Below, piece after piece: positions 1-7,923 of a stretch of DNA of 64,000 nt. Source of the DNA: Gammaproteobacteria bacterium (lineage in GTDB: Bacteria; Pseudomonadota; Gammaproteobacteria; JAJFKO01); contig JAJFKO010000011.1 of NCBI GenBank assembly GCA_021773175.1, positions 1 through 64,000 of the forward strand, written 5' to 3'. Numbering within the stretch: position 1 is the first letter of the stretch; each line of letters opens with the position of its first letter. Below the pieces are notes generated by a model. It saw nothing but the letters and a program-made list of their open reading frames with translations. It was not told the DNA's origin and made no database searches. Position numbers and translations under genes: made by a program.

Positions 1-1
1 A

Positions 2-565
2 TTCAGGGCGTCAGACAAATGGCATTTAGACGTTGTTGAACCAACTTCTTTTTTTAAACCAAGAAAAAAAACGCCTCCTAAATTAGATTGCACTCCTGAA
101 GAAAAAGCAACATTACGGATTGCGCGTATTGGCATTAGAGAGCTTGCTTCTCTAAGCTCTGAGGAGCTACAGCTAAGAACTTTGTGGGATGAAGCGCGTT
201 GCGACTATCTTTTAGCATCAGCGAAATTTCAACAATTGGATGGTGTCGGGCCAAATTTAGCTAAAGATATTATTAGCTTGGATTATTTAACTTACGCTCA
301 ACTAGCCGCAGCAGAGCCTGTTATTATGTACCAGACTTTTGCTAGAGCTGCTGGCGCCGCTCCAGATTCTTGTGTTTATGACGTTTTTGCTTGTGCTGTA
401 AATCAAGCAAAAGCAATTACGGGCCAGCGAGAATTAGGTAAAGATGAAAATCTTTGGTGGCATTACTCAAGTAAACGACCAGATGACTTGTATGACTTTA
501 AGCTAGATGTGAAAGCTGATGACAAGGAAACTAGAAAAAGTGTTGGCAAAACAAAAAGAAGGTGA
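2..565 (+). CDS. Helix-hairpin-helix / Cdd1-like protein (5' partial)
   Basis: The reading frame is open from the window edge, so the true start lies upstream and only the C-terminal 187 residues are visible. A helix-hairpin-helix segment (QLDGVGPNLAKDI) is followed by a region like the small 'pathogenicity locus' Cdd1 family: an acidic loop, then PDSCVYDVFACAV, then a WW pair. HhH/Cdd1 proteins are thought to bind DNA or nucleic acid, but no biochemical role is established. The end is strongly basic (KTKRR). An internal TTG at 182 could be read as a start, but no ribosome site precedes it and the homologous frame continues upstream. The stop lies 4 bases before the AHBA synthase start, so the two may be cotranscribed; a link to the pathway is not evident. 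Confidence 0.6.
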   Translation, partial: FRASDKWHLDVVEPTSFFKPRKKTPPKLDCTPEEKATLRIARIGIRELASLSSEELQLRTLWDEARCDYLLASAKFQQLDGVGPNLAKDIISLDYLTYAQLAAAEPVIMYQTFARAAGAAPDSCVYDVFACAVNQAKAITGQRELGKDENLWWHYSSKRPDDLYDFKLDVKADDKETRKSVGKTKRR

Positions 566-569
566 GATT

Positions 570-1805
570 ATGAGTTTAATGAATAATAAATTAGCTATTA
601 GTGGTGGAAAAGCGGTTAGAACCCGCGAATTTCCAGCATGGCCTCAATATGATAATAGTGAAAATAAAGCTTTAATTGATATTTTAGAATCAGGTCAATG
701 GTGGCGAATGGCAAATAATGCTGTTGAAGTGTTTGAAAAAGAATTTGCAGATTATCATAATGCCTCATCTGCATTAGCTGTATCAAATGGTACTCATGCT
801 CTTGAAGTTGCCTTAAAAACATACGGCATAGGAGCTGGAGATGAAGTTATTATTCCTGCCTTTACTTTTGTTTCGACTGCTCTTTGTGTGCAAAATGTTG
901 GGGCAAAACCAATTTTAGTCGATGTTGATGCTGATACATTTAATATATCACCAGAGAAAATTCTAGCCGCGATAACGCCTAAAACAAAAGCAATTATTCC
1001 TGTTCATATGGCTGGGCATTTTGTTGACTATCATAAAATACAAAAAATAGCCGAAAGCCATAATTTATTTATTATTCAAGATGCTGCCCATGCTCATGGA
1101 GCTTCAATTAATAACAATAAAGTTGGAGATTGGCAGAATATTGCTTGTTTTAGTTTTCAAAATTTTAAATTAATGACTGCGGGGGAAGGTGGCTTATTAT
1201 TATTTCCTTCTGAAGAATTAAGAGAAACAGCATTTCTTTATCACAATTGTGGCCGACCTCAAAATGACAAGCAATATCAACATTTGGTAGTTGGTTCTAA
1301 CTATCGATATAGCCCTTTTTTAGCTGCGATTCTTTCACAACAATTAAAACGTCTACCAGAACAAAACGCGCTCCGACACAAAAATGGTTTAATATTGGCA
1401 GATAATATTTCTAAAATTTCAAGTGTTTCAATGCAACAATGCCGATCAGAAATTACAACTCATCCTTATTATATGGCTATTTTTATTCTTGACGAGAATA
1501 TTAATCGAGATTTTGTTGTGGCAGCATTGAATGCTGAAGGAATTCCTGCCTTTAATGCCTATAAACCACTCTACTATTTAGATTCGTTTTTACATGATTT
1601 TGCAGATGAGGATAAATCTGATATTACAGCAATGTATAAGAAAGCATGTCCTGTAACTGATACGATTGGTTCTCAGGGAATTTGGATACATCATCGAGCA
1701 CTACTCGGTAATGAGCAAGACATTGATGATATCATTGCTAGCTTTAATAAGGTTTTAACGTCAAGCCATAGTGAGCTAAGCGTTAAAAAATTAGAGACAT
1801 GTTGA
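570..1805 (+). CDS. 3-amino-5-hydroxybenzoate (AHBA) synthase, RifK/MitA-type
   Basis: PLP enzyme of the DegT/DnrJ/EryC1 fold, 411 residues. Family hallmarks of AHBA synthases rather than generic sugar aminotransferases are visible: EFPAWPQYD at residues 20-28, GQWWRM, the cofactor aspartate in QDAAHAHGA (D171), the Schiff-base lysine K200 in FKLMTAGEGG, and CGRP. In rifamycin and mitomycin producers this enzyme aromatises 5-amino-5-deoxy-3-dehydroshikimate to AHBA; with the RifL-type oxidoreductase it also transaminates UDP-3-keto-glucose to UDP-kanosamine. The start at 570 is preceded by AGAAGGTGAG; an in-frame ATG at 519 lies inside the preceding gene and lacks a ribosome site. A glycosyltransferase follows 15 bases downstream, as mitB follows mitA in the mitomycin cluster. 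The family call is strong; the exact product is inferred. Confidence 0.92.
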   Translation: MSLMNNKLAISGGKAVRTREFPAWPQYDNSENKALIDILESGQWWRMANNAVEVFEKEFADYHNASSALAVSNGTHALEVALKTYGIGAGDEVIIPAFTFVSTALCVQNVGAKPILVDVDADTFNISPEKILAAITPKTKAIIPVHMAGHFVDYHKIQKIAESHNLFIIQDAAHAHGASINNNKVGDWQNIACFSFQNFKLMTAGEGGLLLFPSEELRETAFLYHNCGRPQNDKQYQHLVVGSNYRYSPFLAAILSQQLKRLPEQNALRHKNGLILADNISKISSVSMQQCRSEITTHPYYMAIFILDENINRDFVVAALNAEGIPAFNAYKPLYYLDSFLHDFADEDKSDITAMYKKACPVTDTIGSQGIWIHHRALLGNEQDIDDIIASFNKVLTSSHSELSVKKLETC

Positions 1806-1820
1806 TGAAGTGGATGCGTA

Positions 1821-2702
1821 ATGAACTTACCTAGTCTTTCTGTCATCATTCCCAGTTGTAACGATGTTTCAAGACTACAATTAACATTGTTAGCAATTTC
1901 TAAACAAGATGTTGTTGACGATATTGAGGTTATTCTTGTGAATGATCGCAAAGAACCGTTACCTCTAGAAGTACAGGAAAAACTTCGAACTACTATTCCT
2001 TCATTACAAATATTAAACTCTAACCAGTCTGGCGCCGCATCGGCAAGAAATATTGGTGCTCAATTTTCATCATCAGAAATACTATTATTTTGTGATGATG
2101 ATATTATTTTTAATAATACGTTTATAGCAAACCATTTATTTTTACAAAAACAAAATAATGCTTTAGTGCATATGGGTGGTTACGATATCTTAGAAGTACT
2201 TAGAAAAAAAAGTCTCGCGTCAAGTGCTACCATCAATCCTCACTTAGATTATTTATTTCTATTTAAAAATAACATTCAAGATAACTTATATAGATTACAT
2301 AGAAATAAGCTTGAATTAATTGCTGACTATATTATTAATCAATCAAATCATGTTGAATTTAATTGGCTCGGCGGTATTGGTGGAAATTTATCTTTGAAAA
2401 AGCATCAATGGGAAGATGTTTCTGGCTTTGATGAGAATTTTTCCACAAGATGGGGTTGTGAAGATTTAGATTTTGCTTTTAGACTGAATTATGAATGTAA
2501 TTTACCTATATACTACTGCAATAATGTGAAAGCCTTGCATTTACCAACATATCGGGAAGGCTCTTGGATAATGCATAGCAAAAATTATGATTATTTTGAA
2601 AATAAACATACGGCAAGAAGCATTGAAATAGCTGCTATGATTTTTCAAGGAAACACAACAAAAGCTGATTTTATAGAAAAACTACAGTCCCTAGTAGAGT
2701 AA
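1821..2702 (+). CDS. Family 2 glycosyltransferase (MitB-like role proposed)
   Basis: 293-residue GT-A fold glycosyltransferase. It opens with the nucleotide-sugar binding strand LSVIIPSCND, has GAASARNIGA, then the metal-binding acidic triplet CDDDI (near residues 91-95), and a C-terminal acceptor-side motif WGCEDLDF (near 211-218) shared with GalNAc-transferase-like GT2 enzymes. No membrane segment is seen, so it should act in the cytosol. It sits 15 bases after the AHBA synthase, the same order as mitA-mitB. MitB transfers GlcNAc to AHBA held on the carrier protein MmcB. The equivalent role here is inference from context; sugar and acceptor cannot be read from the sequence. Confidence 0.8.
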   Translation: MNLPSLSVIIPSCNDVSRLQLTLLAISKQDVVDDIEVILVNDRKEPLPLEVQEKLRTTIPSLQILNSNQSGAASARNIGAQFSSSEILLFCDDDIIFNNTFIANHLFLQKQNNALVHMGGYDILEVLRKKSLASSATINPHLDYLFLFKNNIQDNLYRLHRNKLELIADYIINQSNHVEFNWLGGIGGNLSLKKHQWEDVSGFDENFSTRWGCEDLDFAFRLNYECNLPIYYCNNVKALHLPTYREGSWIMHSKNYDYFENKHTARSIEIAAMIFQGNTTKADFIEKLQSLVE

Positions 2703-2804
2703 TAGAATAAAGAACGTTTAAGCTTTGGTGAAGTTTAACTAAAGATAGGTCTTTAAAAGCAAACTTTAAATAAGTTATTGCATATTAACGTCAAGAATGC
2801 TTAT

Positions 2805-3635
2805 CTAAAACAATTTTATAGCATCATCTTCTTCAATCAGCTCTAGAGCTGCAATTCTTTTACATTGCTTAACAAGACTACTAAATTGCTGTGTACTAAT
2901 AGTCTGTTGAGCATCTGATATCGAGTTATTAGGGTCATGATGTACCTCAACTAATAAACCATTTGCGCCAGCAGCAATTGCTGCTTTTGACATTGGTATT
3001 ACTAGATTTCGTAAACCTGTGCCATGACTAGGATCTACAAAAATGGGTAGGTGAGTTGACTGCTGCAATACAGGAACCGCATTTAAATCTAGGGTATTGC
3101 GAGTATGGCTTTCAAAGGTTCTAATCCCGCGCTCACAAAGAATAACTGCGGGATTACCTGCGTCTAGTATATATTCTGCTGCATACAAGAATTCTTGGTA
3201 TGTTGCTGAGAACGCGCGTTTTAATAATATGGGTTTATTAATTTCGCCTAACATTTTTAAAAGAGAATAATTATACATGTTTCTTGTCCCGACCTGTAAG
3301 ATATCAATTTTATCAGCAGCAAGGTCAGCTTGTTTTTCATTCATAACCTCTGTGATAGACAGCAAATTATGAGCCTGAGCGGCTTGTTGTAAGTAGTTTA
3401 ATCCTTTTATTCCGATACCTTGGAATTTATAAGGAGATGTGCGAGGTTTGAATGCTCCTCCGCGGAGTATTTGTGCGCCTTGTGAGGCTACAGATTCGGC
3501 AATAATATGTATTTGCTTTTCACTTTCAATTGAACATGGGCCTGCAATAAAACATGGACCTTTTGAGCCTGTTAGCTTTAGAAGCCATTTTGGTTTTTTT
3601 GTTGTTGGTTTATGATATTTAAACGGCTCATTCAT
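2805..3635 (-). CDS. Type I DAHP synthase, probable aminoDAHP synthase
   Basis: 276-residue class I DAHP synthase of the short KDO8P-synthase-like (beta) type. Visible motifs: IAGPCSIES for PEP binding, RGGAFKPRTSPY, the metal cysteine in AGPC, LLKRAFSAT, and FVDPSHGTG plus EVHHDP near the C-terminus. The family condenses PEP with erythrose 4-phosphate. Because it lies next to an AHBA synthase, the likely job is the RifH step, joining PEP with imino-erythrose 4-phosphate to give aminoDAHP. RifH itself is of a different, plant-like class, so this would be an independent recruitment. The start has AAGGAAG upstream. It converges with the glycosyltransferase gene and is transcribed alone. It could instead be an ordinary shikimate enzyme; there is no chorismate mutase domain. 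Confidence 0.85.
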   Translation of the reverse strand: MNEPFKYHKPTTKKPKWLLKLTGSKGPCFIAGPCSIESEKQIHIIAESVASQGAQILRGGAFKPRTSPYKFQGIGIKGLNYLQQAAQAHNLLSITEVMNEKQADLAADKIDILQVGTRNMYNYSLLKMLGEINKPILLKRAFSATYQEFLYAAEYILDAGNPAVILCERGIRTFESHTRNTLDLNAVPVLQQSTHLPIFVDPSHGTGLRNLVIPMSKAAIAAGANGLLVEVHHDPNNSISDAQQTISTQQFSSLVKQCKRIAALELIEEDDAIKLF

Positions 3636-4000
3636 TATTTCTTCCTTTCTCTATCTTCTCGACTAAATGTCTTGTCATTCTAAATAGAAGTGCTGAAAAC
3701 AGCAATTCTTTCTTAGTGTCATTTAGCGTTCAGTCGCACAAATATTAAAACAATTAATTAATATGGTCTCTACATATTAGACTTTTTGGTTTTTGAGTAA
3801 TTTTATTTGTTGAAAAACTTTATTCTAACTTCTATATTAGTTTATACTCATTGAGGTATATACTATTAAGAAATTAGGTTATTCATCCTATTATCGGCAA
3901 TTTAAATATTCAATAGAAAAAATCGCCATGTCTAATTTCTGGAAAATCTAACTTCCTAAAATATATTGTTGTACTAGTTTATAACGATGAGGACAGAGTC
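3636..4000. other. Divergent intergenic region
   Basis: 365 bases between the DAHP synthase (leftward) and a VOC gene (rightward). Very AT-rich, with no coding frame of note. It must carry promoters in both directions. TATACT-type hexamers lie around 3845-3870 but no -35 stands out, so I do not call exact promoters. Confidence 0.4.
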
Positions 4001-4411
4001 ATGTTAAAAGAAAAATTAAAAGCGCTGACGCCAAATATAATGGTGGCGGATGTTGCTAAAACTGTAGATTTTTATAGTGAAAACTTAGGTTTTCAGCTTT
4101 ATAATTCAATTCCTCTTTCTGAAGAGACTGAAGGCAAGTATGTTTGGGCGTTAATTGGAAATGGTGACGTACTTATTATGCTGCATGAGGAAAATGATAT
4201 TAAAAATGAATACCCACAACTTAGCACAAAACCTTTAGGTGCGGCATTAACATTCTTTATTGAAGTTGATGATGTCGATGCGCTTTATGCGAGTATTAAA
4301 GGAAAAGTAAACGTTATTAAAGAATTAGATACAAAGTTTTATGGTATGAGAGAATTTGCAATAGAAGATTGCAATGACTATATCCTTACTTTTGCTCAGA
4401 AAATATCTTGA
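4001..4411 (+). CDS. Single-domain VOC/glyoxalase-like protein
   Basis: 136 residues forming one vicinal-oxygen-chelate module. Two beta-alpha-beta-beta-beta halves are visible: TPNIMVADVAKTVDFYSENLGF then, after the midpoint, FFIEVDDVDALYASI and EFAIEDCNDYILTF. The family includes glyoxalases, dioxygenases and drug-binding resistance proteins (bleomycin, fosfomycin, and the mitomycin-binding protein MRD). Inside an AHBA cluster a self-resistance or binding role is plausible, though a catalytic role is not excluded. The ribosome site GAGGAC is present. The 3' end overlaps the convergent sulfotransferase gene by 26 bases. Confidence 0.75.
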   Translation: MLKEKLKALTPNIMVADVAKTVDFYSENLGFQLYNSIPLSEETEGKYVWALIGNGDVLIMLHEENDIKNEYPQLSTKPLGAALTFFIEVDDVDALYASIKGKVNVIKELDTKFYGMREFAIEDCNDYILTFAQKIS

Positions 4412-5003
4412 GTTCGACATTTCTATGTAGTGATGGCTCAACTACTTGAGCCATCGAGCTTTTATCTAAACGCACTTCAAGAAATTCTTCAATTAATGCG
4501 CACTGGATTTCTGGATTATTTAGAATATCCGTATATGCTATATATAGCACTTCAATATGTTCACAGCTTTCCATATAACTTTTAACTTGTTGCAAGTGTT
4601 TTTGAAAAGCATTAATTACATTCATATCAATTATAGATTCTGTGACATCTACTTTTTTGATATTTGCTTTCATTTTTACTTGTGACTGCCTTATTTCATA
4701 AAGTGATCGTTCCATAAAGATAATTTTATAATGTGGCTCAGGTGCTAAATATTCAAGAAGGGGAGATACAATTTTTACAACATTATTTTTAGCGTCATTA
4801 AGCCAGGAATTGTTAATCCTAAGTTTTTTCACATACTCATGTTCAAAATAGCCTTTAGGATTATTGATATCTGACTTTCGTAAATTATCAACATAAAGTG
4901 TTAATCCTGCTGCATAGAGCATATTCATCATTAGAGATGTTCCGGATCTTGGTAGGCCAGAAACAATAACAATAGCATCATTAATCATAATAGGCTTTTG
5001 CAT
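4386..5003 (-). CDS. PAPS-dependent sulfotransferase family protein
   Basis: 205-residue P-loop protein of the sulfotransferase fold. The 5'-phosphosulfate loop GLPRSGTS is at residues 16-23, immediately after the first beta strand, and a putative 3'-phosphate binding segment MERSLYEIRQSQ follows in the middle. It would transfer sulfate from PAPS to a hydroxyl or amine. The fused ATP sulfurylase-APS kinase at 16,939 can supply PAPS, which supports the assignment. It starts 2 bases after the stop of the phosphodiesterase-like gene and has its own AAGGA site, so the two are probably an operon. The protein is short for the family and its substrate is unknown. Confidence 0.75.
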   Translation of the reverse strand: MQKPIMINDAIVIVSGLPRSGTSLMMNMLYAAGLTLYVDNLRKSDINNPKGYFEHEYVKKLRINNSWLNDAKNNVVKIVSPLLEYLAPEPHYKIIFMERSLYEIRQSQVKMKANIKKVDVTESIIDMNVINAFQKHLQQVKSYMESCEHIEVLYIAYTDILNNPEIQCALIEEFLEVRLDKSSMAQVVEPSLHRNVELKIFSEQK

Positions 5004-5005
5004 GA

Positions 5006-6322
5006 TTATTCCTTGAGTAACGAATCTGCTATAACAGAGTCCGGTGTTTTTATATTTAATATTGCTGCAATTGTTGGAGCAATACTCTCTGGTTTTATCG
5101 GGATTTGAGTTTTCTCACTATCAAACTTCTCAACTGTTGATTTGAGAAAGCAGAAGCCTTCATCACGATGCCAACCTGTTTGTAGATGTCGATTTACGTG
5201 GTTTGCCCAACGAAAATCCCCAAGAGGTGGACGGCTTTTATCAAAAGGTTCGATGATTATATCTGGAGCAAGTTGGCTATATGGGCCTGGATATATATCA
5301 TTTGCATGCCAAGCATTTTTTACCACAGGTTCGAGATCTTCATGTTTTAAATTTAACAGGCATGAAATTGTTTCGCTAACATAGCGATCATATTGATCCG
5401 AATCTCTATCACAACAAAGATTTTCTGTTAATATATTAATGCCATGAGAGCCTTGTACGGATTCACATGCAATAGAATGTTTATAATTTATTATATTTTC
5501 ATCTGCTTGTTGTAAATTATTTTTTTGTAATAGTTTATCAATTGAAACAAAGCTCTTAATAGGGCCAAAACCAATTTCTGAAAAAACTAACATACTATCG
5601 TTGGCTCCTTGGAGGCCTTCAAGCTTTTGTAGCGCTTGATCTAAAAATTGATATGCTTGAATAATGTAAGGAGTATAGTCTGTTTGTTGATTTGGCATAA
5701 CTTCATCCCAGAAAAAATGGGAAAATCTATCTGCAATAGTTAAATTTACAATCAATATGTCAGCTGACTTTCCTAGTTCATAAGCTGCATTAAATTGATT
5801 TTCTGCTATCATGAAAATTTTTTCAGATAATTCATTTCTAGCCTCACCTTGATAAAATGCAGAAACATCTTGTGCACAGCGGATTTCTTTTTTGCTCAAT
5901 GCTAGCTGCAGCTCTCTAGGATAGGTTACATGTAAGCTTTGGTTCATAGGGTAACTAATTAATGAGCCGTGAATTTTTTTCGGGGGATGTGTTAGTGCTA
6001 TATTTACAACAGCAAAATCAATTTTTTCAGTAGAATCCCATTCCCATATCCTGGGTGACCTTACATCGTTATTCATGAGTATGGATGGTGTTTCATTTGA
6101 TGGCCTTGCATCCCAATAAGAATAGCAGCCATGGTGGCCAGGAGTTGTTCCTGTAAATGCAGATGCAAGGTGTGATGGTTCATATGGAACAGGACCACAG
6201 TCCATATCAACAATTACATTTTCTCTGATATTTTTTTTCCACCATGGTAAGTCATAATTATTAATTGATGCTTTTAACAAGTCTAATGATACGCCCTCTG
6301 TAATTGCAATAATGTGAGTCAT
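5006..6322 (-). CDS. Phosphodiesterase/alkaline phosphatase superfamily protein, metal site degenerate
   Basis: 438-residue member of the type I phosphodiesterase/nucleotide pyrophosphatase group, clearly related to the + strand protein at 7,924. It keeps SAFTGTTPGHHGCYSYWD and ADRFSHFFW. Key metal-site residues differ: the N-terminal GxDGAS metal aspartate is replaced in AITEGVS, and the SDHGF motif reads SEIGF near residue 247. It may therefore be weakly active, use other ligands, or act as a partner or binding protein. The start has AGGGA. It heads a two-gene minus-strand unit with the sulfotransferase. No signal peptide is seen, so it should be cytosolic. Confidence 0.75.
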   Translation of the reverse strand: MTHIIAITEGVSLDLLKASINNYDLPWWKKNIRENVIVDMDCGPVPYEPSHLASAFTGTTPGHHGCYSYWDARPSNETPSILMNNDVRSPRIWEWDSTEKIDFAVVNIALTHPPKKIHGSLISYPMNQSLHVTYPRELQLALSKKEIRCAQDVSAFYQGEARNELSEKIFMIAENQFNAAYELGKSADILIVNLTIADRFSHFFWDEVMPNQQTDYTPYIIQAYQFLDQALQKLEGLQGANDSMLVFSEIGFGPIKSFVSIDKLLQKNNLQQADENIINYKHSIACESVQGSHGINILTENLCCDRDSDQYDRYVSETISCLLNLKHEDLEPVVKNAWHANDIYPGPYSQLAPDIIIEPFDKSRPPLGDFRWANHVNRHLQTGWHRDEGFCFLKSTVEKFDSEKTQIPIKPESIAPTIAAILNIKTPDSVIADSLLKE

Positions 6323-6895
6323 TGATGATTTCCCTATTTAAATTACAAAAAATTATACCTTGGAGATAGGCGATAGAAGCAATACGTAAAGTATATTTAT
6401 GTCTTATGATAATCTATAGGTTTAAGAAGAACAATAATATTAAAATATTAACGTTTTATTATTAATCTTTTATTTTAATAGAATTCTTTATTTCTACGTG
6501 CGTTTAAATTGTAGTTGGTGGCCGATTTAATGACGAAGCTTAATGCTTACTCGCGCATATAAAAAGCTGGCGTCAAACTTTAAAGTAAAGGCTTTGTTCT
6601 ATATTAATAAGTTTTGTTTTTTAACAACCGTCAATGTTTTGTTGTTGAAAGTTAATTATTGTTTAAAACTTTAATTTCTAAGACAATAAATATATTATTT
6701 AATATATTAATTGTTGAAATTGAACGGAAAATAATTTTTATTATTTTAAATTTGAGTGACGTCCTCTATCTTTTTACATAGCAAAATAGTTAGTAGATAA
6801 ATTATTCTCTTGTATTCCTAATTTCTTTTCTATAGATTCGACCCATCGTTTGAACGATCGTTTAGTTTTATGTAAGTTAGAAGGAAGACATAGCA
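6323..6895. other. Long divergent intergenic region ahead of the main biosynthetic operon
   Basis: 573 bases, strongly AT-rich, with no convincing frame. It separates the leftward phosphodiesterase/sulfotransferase pair from the long rightward operon and so should hold promoters for both. The only element I can name is the GACCCA-N6-GAACGATCG sequence near its right end. The downstream gene has GAAGGAAG as ribosome site. Confidence 0.5.
6840..6860 (+). promoter_or_regulatory. Possible operator: GACCCA...GAACGATCG
   Basis: GACCCA, 6 bases, then GAACGATCG, centred on an AACGATCGTT palindrome, 35 bases before the tandem-VOC gene. The same two blocks with a 3-base spacer occur at 21,601-21,618 before the ankyrin gene. 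Two copies in front of two genes hint at a shared regulator; nothing more can be said. Confidence 0.3.
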
Positions 6896-7882
6896 ATGTT
6901 AGGTAGCCAGTTACTTGGATTAAGAACAGTTGTAATTAAAACGAGAGATGTTGCAAAAACAAAAGCATTTTATCGAGAGCTTCTAGGCGTTTCAGCGCAT
7001 TTTGATCAGCCATTTTATGTTGGTTTTCAAGCTGGTGCTCAAGAGCTTGGTATTCAACCTGCAGCACCTGACGAACAATATAAGGCGATCCCATATTGGG
7101 GGGTTCGTGATATTTCAGTAGCAGCTGATATTTTAAGAAAGAGAAGTGTCTCCGTAAAAAGTGATATAACAGATGTTGGTGAAGGTATTCTTTTATCATC
7201 ATATACTGACCCTTATGGCAATGAATTTGGTTTAATTCAGAATCCAAATTTTACTCTGCAAAAAGCACATCCAGATTTACTGAGAGGCTATATTAGTCAG
7301 CACCAAAGTAGAGGTTTATGTTTGCCTGCAGTTGGAAGGAGATCTTGCGGTAATGTGCAAGGTGTTTTTTCAATGATATTAACCTGTCCTACTGATAAAT
7401 TAACTGACGTTCGTGATTGGTATGCCGAAATTTTTGGTCAACCTAGTTTTGATCAGCCATTTTATGTGGGTTTTAATATAGATGGATATGAATTTGGATT
7501 GCATCCTAAAGAAGGGCGTGAATGGGGAATTATACCTTATTTTGGTGTGGCAAATGTTCATGCTTCACATTTAAAACTTACTCGTAAAGCAACTGATGCT
7601 CATTCAGTTACAAAGATTAATTCTGTTGGAGAAGGTATTGAGCTAGGCACTGTTGCTTGTACTTCAAATCCAGAAGGAGAGGTGGGGCTTATACAAAATC
7701 CAAAATTTTGTTTATCAAATGCTGCAAGAGCTGATCTGGATGAACTGGATGGAAAGTTAGCCAGCACGGTTTCTGTTGCTGCTACAAGACGTAAGAGAAA
7801 GAAACCTGAACCTTCAGATAAGGACAAACATCAAGCTAGAGAGGATCATCGAGACTCAAAACGTTTAGCTAAAAAGAAGTAA
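6896..7882 (+). CDS. Tandem VOC-domain protein with basic tail
   Basis: 328 residues made of two VOC modules and a C-terminal tail. Module 1 (about residues 5-120) and module 2 (about 155-275) both contain FDQPFYVGF and end in GLIQNP(N/K)F, so they arose by duplication. The DNA of the shared part is identical over 20 bases (7,001-7,020 and 7,448-7,467), suggesting a recent event or gene conversion. The last 40 residues are rich in Lys and Arg. Two fused modules form a complete VOC binding site. By analogy with MRD and bleomycin-binding proteins it could sequester the cluster's product; a biosynthetic role is equally possible. It is the first gene of the long + strand operon. Confidence 0.75.
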   Translation: MLGSQLLGLRTVVIKTRDVAKTKAFYRELLGVSAHFDQPFYVGFQAGAQELGIQPAAPDEQYKAIPYWGVRDISVAADILRKRSVSVKSDITDVGEGILLSSYTDPYGNEFGLIQNPNFTLQKAHPDLLRGYISQHQSRGLCLPAVGRRSCGNVQGVFSMILTCPTDKLTDVRDWYAEIFGQPSFDQPFYVGFNIDGYEFGLHPKEGREWGIIPYFGVANVHASHLKLTRKATDAHSVTKINSVGEGIELGTVACTSNPEGEVGLIQNPKFCLSNAARADLDELDGKLASTVSVAATRRKRKKPEPSDKDKHQAREDHRDSKRLAKKK

Positions 7883-7923
7883 ACGTTAAATAACGATACT
7901 GTTGAGTTTTAGAAGGAGCTATT

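Noticed and set aside
1691-1951. Minus-strand frame across the AHBA synthase-GT2 junction
   Set aside because: Shadow of two strongly supported + strand genes.
3636-4000. Riboswitch upstream of the VOC or DAHP synthase gene
   Set aside because: No conserved aptamer or terminator hairpin could be recognised.
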